A DNA stretch of 38,316 bases, from contig JAFSAP010000068.1 in the NCBI GenBank assembly GCA_017440925.1, forward strand, positions 1-38,316, read 5' to 3'. Shown one piece after another: positions 14,358 through 21,871 of this stretch (position 1 is its first letter; each line of letters opens with the position of its first letter). This DNA comes from Oscillospiraceae bacterium. Lineage in GTDB: Bacteria; Bacillota; Clostridia; Oscillospirales; Oscillospiraceae. The notes below the pieces were generated by a model, which worked only from the letters and a program-made list of their open reading frames with translations, was not told the origin of the DNA and searched no databases. The position numbers were made by a program, and so were the translations under genes.

Positions 14358-16427
14358 ATGGATGCCAAATATGATGCCCTGTTTACCCCCTGGAAGATCG
14401 GCAATGTGGAGATCAAAAACCGCATCGTCCTGTGTCCCATGGGCGGCACTTCCCTGTTCGGCTGGTTTGAGCTGACAGGCTGCAAGTTCGACAAGGAAGC
14501 TGCCAAGTTTTTCCTGGAGCGGGCCAACAACAATGTAGGCCTCATCATCCCCGGTATCGCGCCCCTGCGGGATACCATCTGGGGTAAGTGGCTGTGGCAG
14601 AACGAAGCCATGTTCGATGAACTGAAGGTCTTTATGGATGAAATCCACAAGACCGGTGCCAAGCTGTTCATCCAGCTCACCGCCGGTATGGGCCGCAGCT
14701 GGGCCATCACCGACCACATTGCACCTCTGCATAAAAACAAGGTGCTGCGTAAGATCATCAAGCCTGTTCTGGATACCAGTCACGAGCTGGCCAGCCCCAG
14801 TGAGCTGCCTTCCCGGTGGGATCCTTCCATCACCACCCCCGCCATGACCATCGAGCAGATCCACGAACTCATTGAAGCCTTCGCCAAAACTGCCGCCCTG
14901 TGCAAAAAAGCAGGTGTCGACGGTGTGGAAGTCCACGCTGTTCACGAAGGTTATCTGCTGGACCAGTTCACCATGGAATGGACCAACAAGCGCACTGATG
15001 AATACGGCGGCAGCTTTGAAAACCGCTACCGTCTGCCTGTGGAGATCGTCAAGGCCATTAAGGAAGCCTGCGGCGAGGATTTCCCTGTCTCTCTGCGTTA
15101 CTCCGTAGAATCCAAGGTCAAGGGTTTCTGTGAGGGTGCTGTTCCCGGTGAAGTTTACACCGAGGTGGGCCGCAGCATGGCAGAATCCGAAAAAGCTGCC
15201 AAATACCTGCAGGATGCAGGCTACGATATGCTGAATGCTGACAACGGTACCTATGACAGCTGGTACTGGGCACACCCGCCTATGTACATGCCCCAGAACT
15301 GCAACCTGGAGGATGTTTCCCACATCAAGCAGTTCGTGGACATTCCTGTGGTCTGCGCCGGACGTATGGAACCGGATGTGGGTGCCTGGGCCGTGGCAGA
15401 GGGTAAGATCGATGCTGTGGGCGTTGCCCGTCAGTTCCTGGCGGATGGCGAATGGATCACCAAGATGATCGAAGAGCGGGAAGCCGATATCCGTCCCTGC
15501 ATCTGCTGCCACAATGGCTGCTTCAACTTCTGCAGCTACAAGGGTCACGCCAACGACCAGAGCCTGTTCGACACCATGGGTCTGGCCCGCTGCGCCATCA
15601 ACCCCGAAACCATGCAGAGCCGTAAATACAAAATCAAGCCCGCCAGAAGAAAGAAGACCATCGCCATCATCGGCGGCGGCATCGGCGGTATGGAGACTGC
15701 ACTGGTCTGCGCCAAGCGGGGCCATAAGGTCACCATTTACGAAAAGTCCAACGAGCTGGGCGGTGTGTTCATTGCCGCTGCCGCTCCCTCCTTTAAGGAA
15801 AAGGACAAGGCTCTCATTGCCTGGTACAAGCGGGAGCTGACCAAGTACCCCATTGAAGTGAAGCTGAACGCCGAAGTCAGCGACATTTCCAAGATCACCG
15901 CCGACGAGATCGTCGTCGCCACCGGATCCAAGCCCATTACGCTGGAACTGCCCGGCTTTGAAAAGGGCATCCAGGCCATCGACTTCCTCCGTGGACGGCA
16001 GGAAGTGGGTGAAAATGTCACCATTATCGGCGGCGGCCTGACCGGCTGTGAAATTGCCTACGAGCTGTACCTGCAGGGCAAAAAGCCCACCATCGTGGAG
16101 ATGAAGGACGATCTGATCGCCGTGACCGGTGTCTGCCTGGCAAACTCCAGCTATCTGCGTGACTTCTTCAAGGCCAACAAGGTTCCTGTCCATCTGGAAA
16201 CCCGGCTGGTGGAGATCCAGGACGGCAACGTTCTGGTGAAAGACCGCAACGGTGTGGAATTCAAGATCCCTGCGGACTCTGTGATCCTCTCTGTGGGCTA
16301 CACCTCCAACCCCGTGGCAAAAAAGACCAAGGAAAAGAAGAACATCCATCTGGTAGGTGACTGCGATAAGGTGGGCAATCTGCGCACCGTTATCTGGCAG
16401 GCCTGGGATGTGGCAATGAAGCTGTAA
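14358..16427 (+). CDS. FMN/FAD/4Fe-4S oxidoreductase, enoate-reductase/old-yellow-enzyme family
   Basis: A 689-residue cytoplasmic flavoenzyme with the architecture of 2-enoate reductase, 2,4-dienoyl-CoA reductase and BaiCD-type enzymes. The N-terminal TIM barrel (about residues 1-375) binds FMN and has HAVHEGYLLDQF and the NKRTDEYGGSFENR motif. The 4Fe-4S site is CICCHNGC plus the later Cys in RCAINPE. The C-terminal part has an FAD loop GGGIGGME and a second dinucleotide loop GGGLTGCE. Such enzymes take electrons from NAD(P)H to reduce an activated C=C bond. The ATG at 14358 has AAGGAG 11 nt upstream; an in-frame GTG lies at 14346. The substrate is not known; the aconitase X genes downstream suggest an unsaturated dehydration product. 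Confidence 0.88.
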   Translation: MDAKYDALFTPWKIGNVEIKNRIVLCPMGGTSLFGWFELTGCKFDKEAAKFFLERANNNVGLIIPGIAPLRDTIWGKWLWQNEAMFDELKVFMDEIHKTGAKLFIQLTAGMGRSWAITDHIAPLHKNKVLRKIIKPVLDTSHELASPSELPSRWDPSITTPAMTIEQIHELIEAFAKTAALCKKAGVDGVEVHAVHEGYLLDQFTMEWTNKRTDEYGGSFENRYRLPVEIVKAIKEACGEDFPVSLRYSVESKVKGFCEGAVPGEVYTEVGRSMAESEKAAKYLQDAGYDMLNADNGTYDSWYWAHPPMYMPQNCNLEDVSHIKQFVDIPVVCAGRMEPDVGAWAVAEGKIDAVGVARQFLADGEWITKMIEEREADIRPCICCHNGCFNFCSYKGHANDQSLFDTMGLARCAINPETMQSRKYKIKPARRKKTIAIIGGGIGGMETALVCAKRGHKVTIYEKSNELGGVFIAAAAPSFKEKDKALIAWYKRELTKYPIEVKLNAEVSDISKITADEIVVATGSKPITLELPGFEKGIQAIDFLRGRQEVGENVTIIGGGLTGCEIAYELYLQGKKPTIVEMKDDLIAVTGVCLANSSYLRDFFKANKVPVHLETRLVEIQDGNVLVKDRNGVEFKIPADSVILSVGYTSNPVAKKTKEKKNIHLVGDCDKVGNLRTVIWQAWDVAMKL

Positions 16428-16454
16428 TTGTGCTGCCCCGAAAGGAGAATCCCC

Positions 16455-16742
16455 ATGAAAAATGCCTATCCCCACACCGGGAAATGGCTGCGGGAGTGGT
16501 TTCCCGAGCAGACCAGAAGCATTCCCAGTATTATCGTGTGGACGATCATCTATATTCTGGATGTAGGTTTGGTTTTCTGGCTGGCCGCAAAACTGGGGAT
16601 CTCCATACTGGATTTCCACCACCAAACACAGACAGTGGTCATAGGCGTGTATCTTGTGATCGCACTGGCACTGTTCTGGCTGGAAACCGCCATTTATAAC
16701 CGGATCACAAAAGCGATCCGCGACCATAATACCCTCGACTGA
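16455..16742 (+). CDS. Small two-helix membrane protein of unknown function
   Basis: A 95-residue protein with two predicted membrane helices (about residues 23-46 and 55-77), a basic/aromatic N-terminus (GKWLREWFPEQTRS) and a charged C-terminal tail. AAGGAG lies 8 nt before the ATG at 16455, and an upstream in-frame codon at 16428 lacks such a site. It is 27 nt after the flavoprotein and 13 nt before the aconitase X large subunit, so it belongs to the operon. I recognise no family. It might anchor the soluble enzymes at the membrane or act as a small transport subunit; both are guesses. Confidence 0.7.
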   Translation: MKNAYPHTGKWLREWFPEQTRSIPSIIVWTIIYILDVGLVFWLAAKLGISILDFHHQTQTVVIGVYLVIALALFWLETAIYNRITKAIRDHNTLD

Positions 16743-16755
16743 GAAAGGAAAGACT

Positions 16756-18030
16756 ATGTACTTAACTGATGAACAGCAGGCCATACTGAACGGTTCCAAA
16801 GGCGAAACTCTGGCCAAGGTCATGAAGACCCTGGTCATGTACGGCGAGACCTTTGGTGCTGAAAAGATGGTTCCTGTCACCTCCGAATACAATCATCTGG
16901 TGACCTCCTTCGGCCTGAAAATGATGGGCCCCGTCTTTGATCTGATGCAGCAGCTCATTGATGGCGGCGCCGTTTCCCAGCAGAAGTTCTCCGTGGATCC
17001 CCGTCCCCTGGATAAGAAGGTTCCTGCCAACTTCCTGCAGAATTTTATTTTCAACAACATCATGTATGCCAAGCAGGAATCCTACGAACAGCAGCTGCAG
17101 AAGCTGGGGCTTATGAACGATGATGCCTTTACCTGCGCCTGTTATCTGGATCAGGTGGGCAATGCTCCTAAAAAGGGCGAGATCCTCAGCTGGGCAGAAT
17201 CCTCCGCCGTGGTTTACGCCAACTCTGTGCTGGGTGCCCGGTGCAACCGGAATTCCGGCATTATGGACATCATGGGCTCCATTGCCGGCTTTGTTCCCTG
17301 TTTTGGTCTGCTGACCGACGAGGGCAGAAAGGCAACCTGGATCGTGAAGGTGGACTGCAAGAATAAACCCGAGGCTCAGCTGCTGGGCAGCGCCATCGGT
17401 ATGAAGGTCATGGAGGATGTTCCCTTCGTCACCGGTATGGAAAAATGGCTGGGTACGGAGCTGAACGATGAAAACCGGGCTTATCTGAAGGATTTCGGTG
17501 CCGCTACCGCCTCCAACGGCGCTGTGGGCCTGTACCACATTGAGAATCTGACCCCCGAAGCCAAGGAACTGGGCGCTTCCCTGGTGGCTCCCGGTGCCAA
17601 GGTCTACGTCATTGATGATGCCGAGCTGGAACGGGTAAAGAACAATTATCCTGTTGTCTGGAAGGACAAGGATGCCAAGCCCAAGCTGTGCTTCATCGGC
17701 TGCCCCCACCTGTCCATGCAGCAGCTCATCGACTGGACTGTAGCCGTGGAAGATGGGCTGAAAGCCAGCGGTAACAAGAAGGTTCTGATCCCCACGGTCT
17801 TTACCACAGCTCCCGGTGTAAAAAAAGAATTTGAAAAGACCGAGTACGCCAAGCGGCTGGAAGCCACCGGCGTGATCCTCTCCTACATCTGCCCGCTGAT
17901 GTACATGAACAATCCTCTGGCAGGCAAAATGCCCGTCATCACCTGCTCCAACAAGCTGCGCACCTATACCACCGCCCGGTTCTACACAGAAGCAGAGATC
18001 CTGGCCAAGATCACGAAAGGAGGCAACTGA
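16756..18030 (+). CDS. Aconitase X large (catalytic) subunit
   Basis: A 424-residue protein of the aconitase X catalytic family (formerly DUF521). Known members dehydrate cis-3-hydroxy-L-proline in bacteria or mevalonate 5-phosphate in archaea, using an Fe-S cluster. Visible family features are AESSAVVYANSVLGARCNR (about 148-166), GCPHLS (Cys316) and YICPLMY (Cys379), with Cys127 and Cys129 in TCACYLDQ. AAAGGAAAG precedes the ATG. The small swivelling subunit is encoded immediately downstream, the split arrangement usual for many prokaryotes. The substrate here is unknown. Confidence 0.88.
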   Translation: MYLTDEQQAILNGSKGETLAKVMKTLVMYGETFGAEKMVPVTSEYNHLVTSFGLKMMGPVFDLMQQLIDGGAVSQQKFSVDPRPLDKKVPANFLQNFIFNNIMYAKQESYEQQLQKLGLMNDDAFTCACYLDQVGNAPKKGEILSWAESSAVVYANSVLGARCNRNSGIMDIMGSIAGFVPCFGLLTDEGRKATWIVKVDCKNKPEAQLLGSAIGMKVMEDVPFVTGMEKWLGTELNDENRAYLKDFGAATASNGAVGLYHIENLTPEAKELGASLVAPGAKVYVIDDAELERVKNNYPVVWKDKDAKPKLCFIGCPHLSMQQLIDWTVAVEDGLKASGNKKVLIPTVFTTAPGVKKEFEKTEYAKRLEATGVILSYICPLMYMNNPLAGKMPVITCSNKLRTYTTARFYTEAEILAKITKGGN

Positions 18031-18031
18031 T

Positions 18032-18475
18032 ATGCGTGAATTTGTAGGACGGGTCGTAGCACCCGGTACTGTTTCCGCCCCTGCCCTGGTTTCCCATGGC
18101 GGACTGAATACGCTGGCCTCCTTCCAGAAGGCGTTGCAGTTCGGTGACAAGAAGGCCACCTGCGGCGACCAGAATAACCCTGACCTGTACAACAAGCAGA
18201 TGGTGGGCAAGGCTTTGTGCCTGCCCCAGACCATCGGCTCCACCACCGGCGGTCTGGTGCTGTACTGTGCCTGCGCCATGGAACGCAACCCCGCCTGCAT
18301 GCTGTTCAGCAAGCCCATCGATTCCCTGGCTGCTGCCGGCTCCATCCTGGCCTCCGTCTGGCTTGAGGGCATCAACATGCCCGTTGTGGATTCTCTGGGT
18401 GAGGAATTCCTGGAATATGTCAAGGACGGCATGATGATCTCCGTTGGTGCTGACGGCCGGGTCATCGTCGAGTAA
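18032..18475 (+). CDS. Aconitase X small (swivel) subunit
   Basis: A 147-residue protein of the aconitase X swivelling-domain family (formerly DUF126). It has the conserved GRVVAPGTVSAPALVS opening (residues 5-20), a central segment LCLPQTIGSTTGGLVLY containing the Gly/Ser-rich loop, and IDSLAAAGSILASVW. It closes over the large subunit to form the active site. It begins 1 nt after the large-subunit stop, with AAAGGAGG upstream. A terminator follows, so it is the last gene of the operon. Confidence 0.88.
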   Translation: MREFVGRVVAPGTVSAPALVSHGGLNTLASFQKALQFGDKKATCGDQNNPDLYNKQMVGKALCLPQTIGSTTGGLVLYCACAMERNPACMLFSKPIDSLAAAGSILASVWLEGINMPVVDSLGEEFLEYVKDGMMISVGADGRVIVE

Positions 18476-18488
18476 ACTAAAAATGCGC

Positions 18489-18525
18489 AAAGACCGCAGT
18501 CGCCAGGCTGCGGTCTTTTGTTTTT
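18489..18525 (+). terminator. Terminator of the flavoprotein/aconitase X operon
   Basis: A perfect 11-bp stem (18489-18499 with 18508-18518) with an 8-nt loop is followed by TTGTTTTT. Confidence 0.9.
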
Positions 18526-18543
18526 GTGCCGCGGATTTTTCTC

Positions 18544-18572
18544 TTTACTTTGTTATATTGAAGTGGTATAAT
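18544..18572 (+). promoter_or_regulatory. Predicted promoter of proB-proA
   Basis: TTTACT (18544-18549) and TATAAT (18567-18572) are separated by 17 nt, and a TG extends the -10 box. Confidence 0.75.
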
Positions 18573-18607
18573 GTGCGAAACGCTTTTTCACGCAGGAGGG
18601 ATAGACA

Positions 18608-19375
18608 ATGCGTGTCGTCATCAAAATCGGCACCTCCACGCTGACCCACACCACCGGCAACTTAAATATCCGCCGGGTGGAACAGCTGTGTAAGGTTATG
18701 AGTGATATCAAAAATGCCGGACATGAAGTGATCCTGGTATCCTCCGGTGCTATCGGCATGGGTGTGGGCAAGCTGGGACTGCTGGAACGCCCCAGTGATG
18801 TGCCCACCAAACAGGCCGCCGCTGCCGTTGGCCAGTGCGAACTGATGTATTTCTACGACAAGATCTTCGGTGAGTATCACCACATCGTGGCCCAGCTGCT
18901 GATCACCAACGAGGATATTCTCAGCGAAAAGCGGCACCAGAACTTCAGCAACACATTAAACCGGCTGCTGCAGCTGGGTGCCCTGCCCATTATCAACGAA
19001 AATGATACCGTTGGCACCAAGGAAATCGTCATCGGTGACAATGACACCCTGGCCGCTATCGTGGCAGAAAGCGTCAAGGCCGATGTTCTGGTTCTGCTGA
19101 CAGACATCGACGGTCTGTATACCGGGGATCCCAGAAACAACCCCGACGCAAAGCTGATCCATCAGATCACAAAGCTGGATGACTCCGTCATGGCATTGGC
19201 AGGCGGAACCGGATCCAACCGTGGTACCGGCGGTATGGTCACAAAGCTGCAGGCCGCCAAGATCTGCATGGGCTGCGGCTGCGATATGGTCATTGCCAAC
19301 GGCAACAATGCAAATAACCTGTACGACATCATCGACGGCAAGGATGTCGGCACCAGATTTACGGAGGTGCAATAA
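18608..19375 (+). CDS. proB: Glutamate 5-kinase (short form without PUA domain)
   Basis: A 255-residue amino-acid kinase for the first step of proline synthesis, L-glutamate plus ATP to gamma-glutamyl phosphate. Landmarks are [11 protein letters not shown] at the N-terminus, [17 protein letters not shown] and GTGGMVTKL near the end. It stops after the kinase domain and lacks the C-terminal PUA domain of the roughly 367-residue E. coli enzyme, as in many Firmicutes. AGGAGGG precedes the ATG. The stop codon overlaps the proA start by one base (TAATG), indicating coupling. Confidence 0.93.
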   Translation: MRVVIKIGTSTLTHTTGNLNIRRVEQLCKVMSDIKNAGHEVILVSSGAIGMGVGKLGLLERPSDVPTKQAAAAVGQCELMYFYDKIFGEYHHIVAQLLITNEDILSEKRHQNFSNTLNRLLQLGALPIINENDTVGTKEIVIGDNDTLAAIVAESVKADVLVLLTDIDGLYTGDPRNNPDAKLIHQITKLDDSVMALAGGTGSNRGTGGMVTKLQAAKICMGCGCDMVIANGNNANNLYDIIDGKDVGTRFTEVQ

Positions 19376-20601
19376 TGAAAACCATGCTGACCGCTGCCAA
19401 AGCAGCAAAAACAGAAATTGCCTGTCTGACCACGGAGCAGAAAAATGCGGCGCTCTGCGCCATGGCCGATGCCCTGCTTGCCAATGAGGCAGACATTCTG
19501 GCCGCCAATACCCTTGACCTGGAGGCCGCCAAAGGTACCGTGTCCGACGTTATGCTGGACCGGCTGCTGCTGAGTTCTGCCCGGATTGCCGGAATGGCGG
19601 AGGGTATTCGGCAGGTGGTGAATCTGCCCGACCCCGTTGGCAGAATTCTGGAGGAATATACCCGGTCTGATGGTCTGCTGATCCAGAAAACCGCTGTCCC
19701 CATGGGTGTCATCGCCATCATCTACGAAAGCCGTCCCAACGTCACCAGCGATGCAGCTGCCCTCGCCTTAAAGAGCGGCAATGTCTGTGTTCTCCGGGGC
19801 GGTAAGGAGGCCTTCCGCAGTGCAAACGCCATCGTTTCGGCTCTGAAAAAGGGCCTCGTCTCTGTAGGTATTACGGAAAATGCTGTCAATCTGGTGCAGG
19901 ATACCTCCCGGGATAGCGCTACCGCGCTGATGACCGCCAACGGCTATATTGATCTGCTGATCCCCCGGGGCGGCGCCGGACTGATCCAGGCCTGTGTCCG
20001 CACCGCAACCGTTCCCTGCATTGAAACCGGCACCGGCATCTGCCATGTATATGTGGAAAAAACAGCTGACCAGGCTATGGCGCTGAATATCATCGAAAAC
20101 GCAAAAACCAGCCGTCCCAGCGTCTGTAATGCGGAAGAGGTTCTTCTGGTGGATAAAGCCATCGCCAAAGAATTCCTGCCGAAGCTCCATGACCGCATCG
20201 GCGCAAAGGTGGAGCTGCGGTTGGACGAAACAGCCGCCGCCATCATTCCCGGCACCCCCGCAGGGGCAGCCGATTTCGACACCGAATTCCTGGACTATAT
20301 TCTGGCCGTTAAGTGCGTAGAGGATGTTCAGGAGGCCGTCGCCCACATCGCCGCCCATTCCACGGGACACAGCGAGGCCATCGTCACCTCGGACCCCCAC
20401 GCCGAAACGGTCTTTACCTCCGGTGTGGACAGCGCAGCCGTTTATGTCAACGCCTCCACCCGGTTCACTGATGGCGGCGAATTCGGCCTGGGCTGCGAAA
20501 TGGGTATTTCCACCCAGAAGCTTCACGCCCGGGGCCCCATGGGTCTGCGGGAACTGACCACTTACAAGTACATCATCCATGGCAAGGGCCATGTGCGCTA
20601 A
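19375..20601 (+). CDS. proA: Gamma-glutamyl phosphate reductase
   Basis: A 408-residue aldehyde-dehydrogenase-fold enzyme that reduces gamma-glutamyl phosphate with NADPH to glutamate 5-semialdehyde, which cyclises to pyrroline-5-carboxylate. The catalytic Cys is in [10 protein letters not shown] (about residue 252), and the C-terminal [25 protein letters not shown] is typical (shown across two motifs of the family). The length matches other ProA proteins. GGAGGTG inside the end of proB serves as its ribosome binding site. Confidence 0.94.
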   Translation: MKTMLTAAKAAKTEIACLTTEQKNAALCAMADALLANEADILAANTLDLEAAKGTVSDVMLDRLLLSSARIAGMAEGIRQVVNLPDPVGRILEEYTRSDGLLIQKTAVPMGVIAIIYESRPNVTSDAAALALKSGNVCVLRGGKEAFRSANAIVSALKKGLVSVGITENAVNLVQDTSRDSATALMTANGYIDLLIPRGGAGLIQACVRTATVPCIETGTGICHVYVEKTADQAMALNIIENAKTSRPSVCNAEEVLLVDKAIAKEFLPKLHDRIGAKVELRLDETAAAIIPGTPAGAADFDTEFLDYILAVKCVEDVQEAVAHIAAHSTGHSEAIVTSDPHAETVFTSGVDSAAVYVNASTRFTDGGEFGLGCEMGISTQKLHARGPMGLRELTTYKYIIHGKGHVR

Positions 20602-20604
20602 CAT

Positions 20605-20745
20605 TCCATGTCCGCACTGCGCCACTTGCCCCTCCCAAAGGGAGCGGTGGCACGCCGTAAAGCGTGACGGAGAGGGGGCGCGTATTACCCTCTCAGTCAG
20701 CTTCGCTGACAGCTCCCCCAACGGGGGAGCCAAGTGCGATTAACC
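20605..20745. repeat. Dispersed palindromic intergenic repeat between proA and proC
   Basis: The ends are imperfect inverted repeats: a CGCCACTTGCCCCTCCC-like start and, at the right end, GGGGGAGCCAAGTGCG, which is the reverse complement of a similar sequence. Inside, GAGAGGG faces CCCTCTC, and two local hairpins are seen (CAGCTTCGCTG, and CTCCCCCAACGGGGGAG). This is the form of short non-coding repeats common in gut Firmicutes. No coding potential is evident. Confidence 0.6.
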
Positions 20746-20786
20746 ACCCCGACTGCATCATCATATCATTGCAAGGAGAAACTACC

Positions 20787-21575
20787 ATGAAATACGGATT
20801 TATTGGCTGCGGCAATATGGGCGGAGCCATCGCAAAGGCTCTGCGCCGCCAGACCCCTTCCATTATGATCGCTGATCCCGCCCCCGCCGCAAAGCTGCTG
20901 GCTGAGGGATTGGAGGCTGTTTACACCGATAATGAAACCCTGGCCGCTTCCTGCCAGCGGATCTTCCTGGCCGTCAAGCCCCACCTGATGAAGGGCATGC
21001 TGCTGCCTCTGCAGCCCATTCTTGCCGAAAAGAAGCCCCTGCTGATCACCATGGCCGCCGGACTGGAGCTTGCCACTATCCGGGAATTTGTGGGCTGTGA
21101 CCTGCCTATTATCCGCATTATGCCCAACACCCCTGTGGCTCTGGGCAAGGGCATGATTGCCTATTGCCGCAATGATCTTGTCACGGACGAAATGCTGGCA
21201 AGCTGGCTGACCGATATGAGCAGTTGCGGACGGCTGGACGAACTGGAAGAACGGCTCCTGGATGCTGCCAGCGCCCTGTCCGGTGCAGGCCCTGCCTATA
21301 TGTATGTATTCCTGGAGGCTCTGGCAGACGGTGCTGTGGCCTGCGGCATTCCCCGCGCCAAGGCTTACGAGTATGCCGCCATGACCATGTCCGGCGCGGC
21401 GGAAATGGTGCTGGCCACCGGACAGCATCCCGGCGCATTGAAGGATGCCGTCTGCTCCCCTGCCGGAAGCACCATCGTAGGTATCCGGGCGCTGGAAGAG
21501 CATGGCTTCCGGGGCGCCGTTATGGATTGCGTTATCAAATCTTTTGCAAAAAACAAGGAACTGGGCAAACAGTAA
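20787..21575 (+). CDS. proC: Pyrroline-5-carboxylate reductase
   Basis: A 262-residue enzyme that reduces 1-pyrroline-5-carboxylate to L-proline with NAD(P)H. The Rossmann loop GFIGCGNMGGAIA is at residues 4-16, RIMPNTPVALGKG lies in the middle, and the C-terminal dimer domain has GAGPAYMYVFLEALADGAV and the CSPAGSTIVGI segment. AAGGAG lies 8 nt upstream of the ATG at 20787. It is separated from proA by a 185-nt gap holding a palindromic repeat, so co-transcription with proBA is uncertain. Confidence 0.94.
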   Translation: MKYGFIGCGNMGGAIAKALRRQTPSIMIADPAPAAKLLAEGLEAVYTDNETLAASCQRIFLAVKPHLMKGMLLPLQPILAEKKPLLITMAAGLELATIREFVGCDLPIIRIMPNTPVALGKGMIAYCRNDLVTDEMLASWLTDMSSCGRLDELEERLLDAASALSGAGPAYMYVFLEALADGAVACGIPRAKAYEYAAMTMSGAAEMVLATGQHPGALKDAVCSPAGSTIVGIRALEEHGFRGAVMDCVIKSFAKNKELGKQ

Positions 21576-21580
21576 CCGGA

Positions 21581-21606
21581 AAGAGGCTCCCATTGGGGAG
21601 CCTCTT
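21581..21606 (+). terminator. Hairpin after proC (terminator-like, weak T-run)
   Basis: A perfect 11-bp stem (21581-21591 with 21596-21606) with loop ATTG begins 5 nt after the stop codon. It is followed by CAGCG with no clear T-run. Confidence 0.5.
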
Positions 21607-21616
21607 CAGCGTGACT

Positions 21617-21775
21617 GGGGGGATTGTGCAGTATAGGATTTCGGGCGAACATAGTTCGCCCCTACAGCAGATCTGTAACATGCTTGCGTAGGGGATTGTG
21701 CATCGCCGATTCTACGCGGTAGGGGCGGCCATCCTGGCCGCCCGTGGGCGGGTTAAAAACCCGCCCCTACGGGGA
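21617..21775. repeat. Cluster of GTAGGGG/CCCCTAC intergenic repeats
   Basis: The direct repeat GGGGATTGTGCA occurs at about 21619-21630 and 21701-21712. Hairpins are GGGCGAAC/GTTCGCCC, then a GTAGGGG-bounded unit (21719-21770) with two internal hairpins (GGGCGGCC with GGCCGCCC, and GGGCGGGTT with AACCCGCCC) ending in CCCCTAC. These are dispersed non-coding repeats of the kind common in gut Clostridia. No gene is seen between proC and 21872. Confidence 0.6.
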
Positions 21776-21803
21776 TATTCGATGTGCGCCCGTAAAATAA
21801 TGA

Positions 21804-21835
21804 ACAAAATCCCTGGCAGGTAACTGCCAGGGATT
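21804..21835 (-). terminator. Terminator of the surface protein gene
   Basis: A perfect 12-bp stem (21808-21819 with 21824-21835) has a GTAA centre on the + strand. On the minus strand it is followed by a short T-rich run, TTGTTC. Confidence 0.65.
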
Positions 21836-21871
21836 CTGCTATTTATCAGAAGTTACGATCTGTGGATGGAA

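Noticed and set aside
14358-16427. Calling the flavoprotein a bile-acid (Bai) enzyme
   Set aside because: The motifs fit BaiCD, enoate reductase and dienoyl-CoA reductase alike, and no other bai genes are present.
14313-16892. An 859-codon open frame on the minus strand opposite the flavoprotein gene
   Set aside because: It lies antisense to a gene with clear catalytic motifs, promoter and terminator, has no ribosome binding site and encodes no recognisable domain. GC-rich third positions keep the opposite frame open.
16762-18465. A 567-codon minus-strand frame opposite the aconitase X genes
   Set aside because: It is a shadow of two well-supported genes, with no start signals of its own.
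14358-21575. One long operon from the flavoprotein through proC
   Set aside because: A strong terminator at 18489-18525 and a good promoter at 18544-18572 separate the two parts.
21640-21775. Clustered repeats as a CRISPR array
   Set aside because: The units differ in length, are palindromic, lack regular spacers and have no cas genes nearby.
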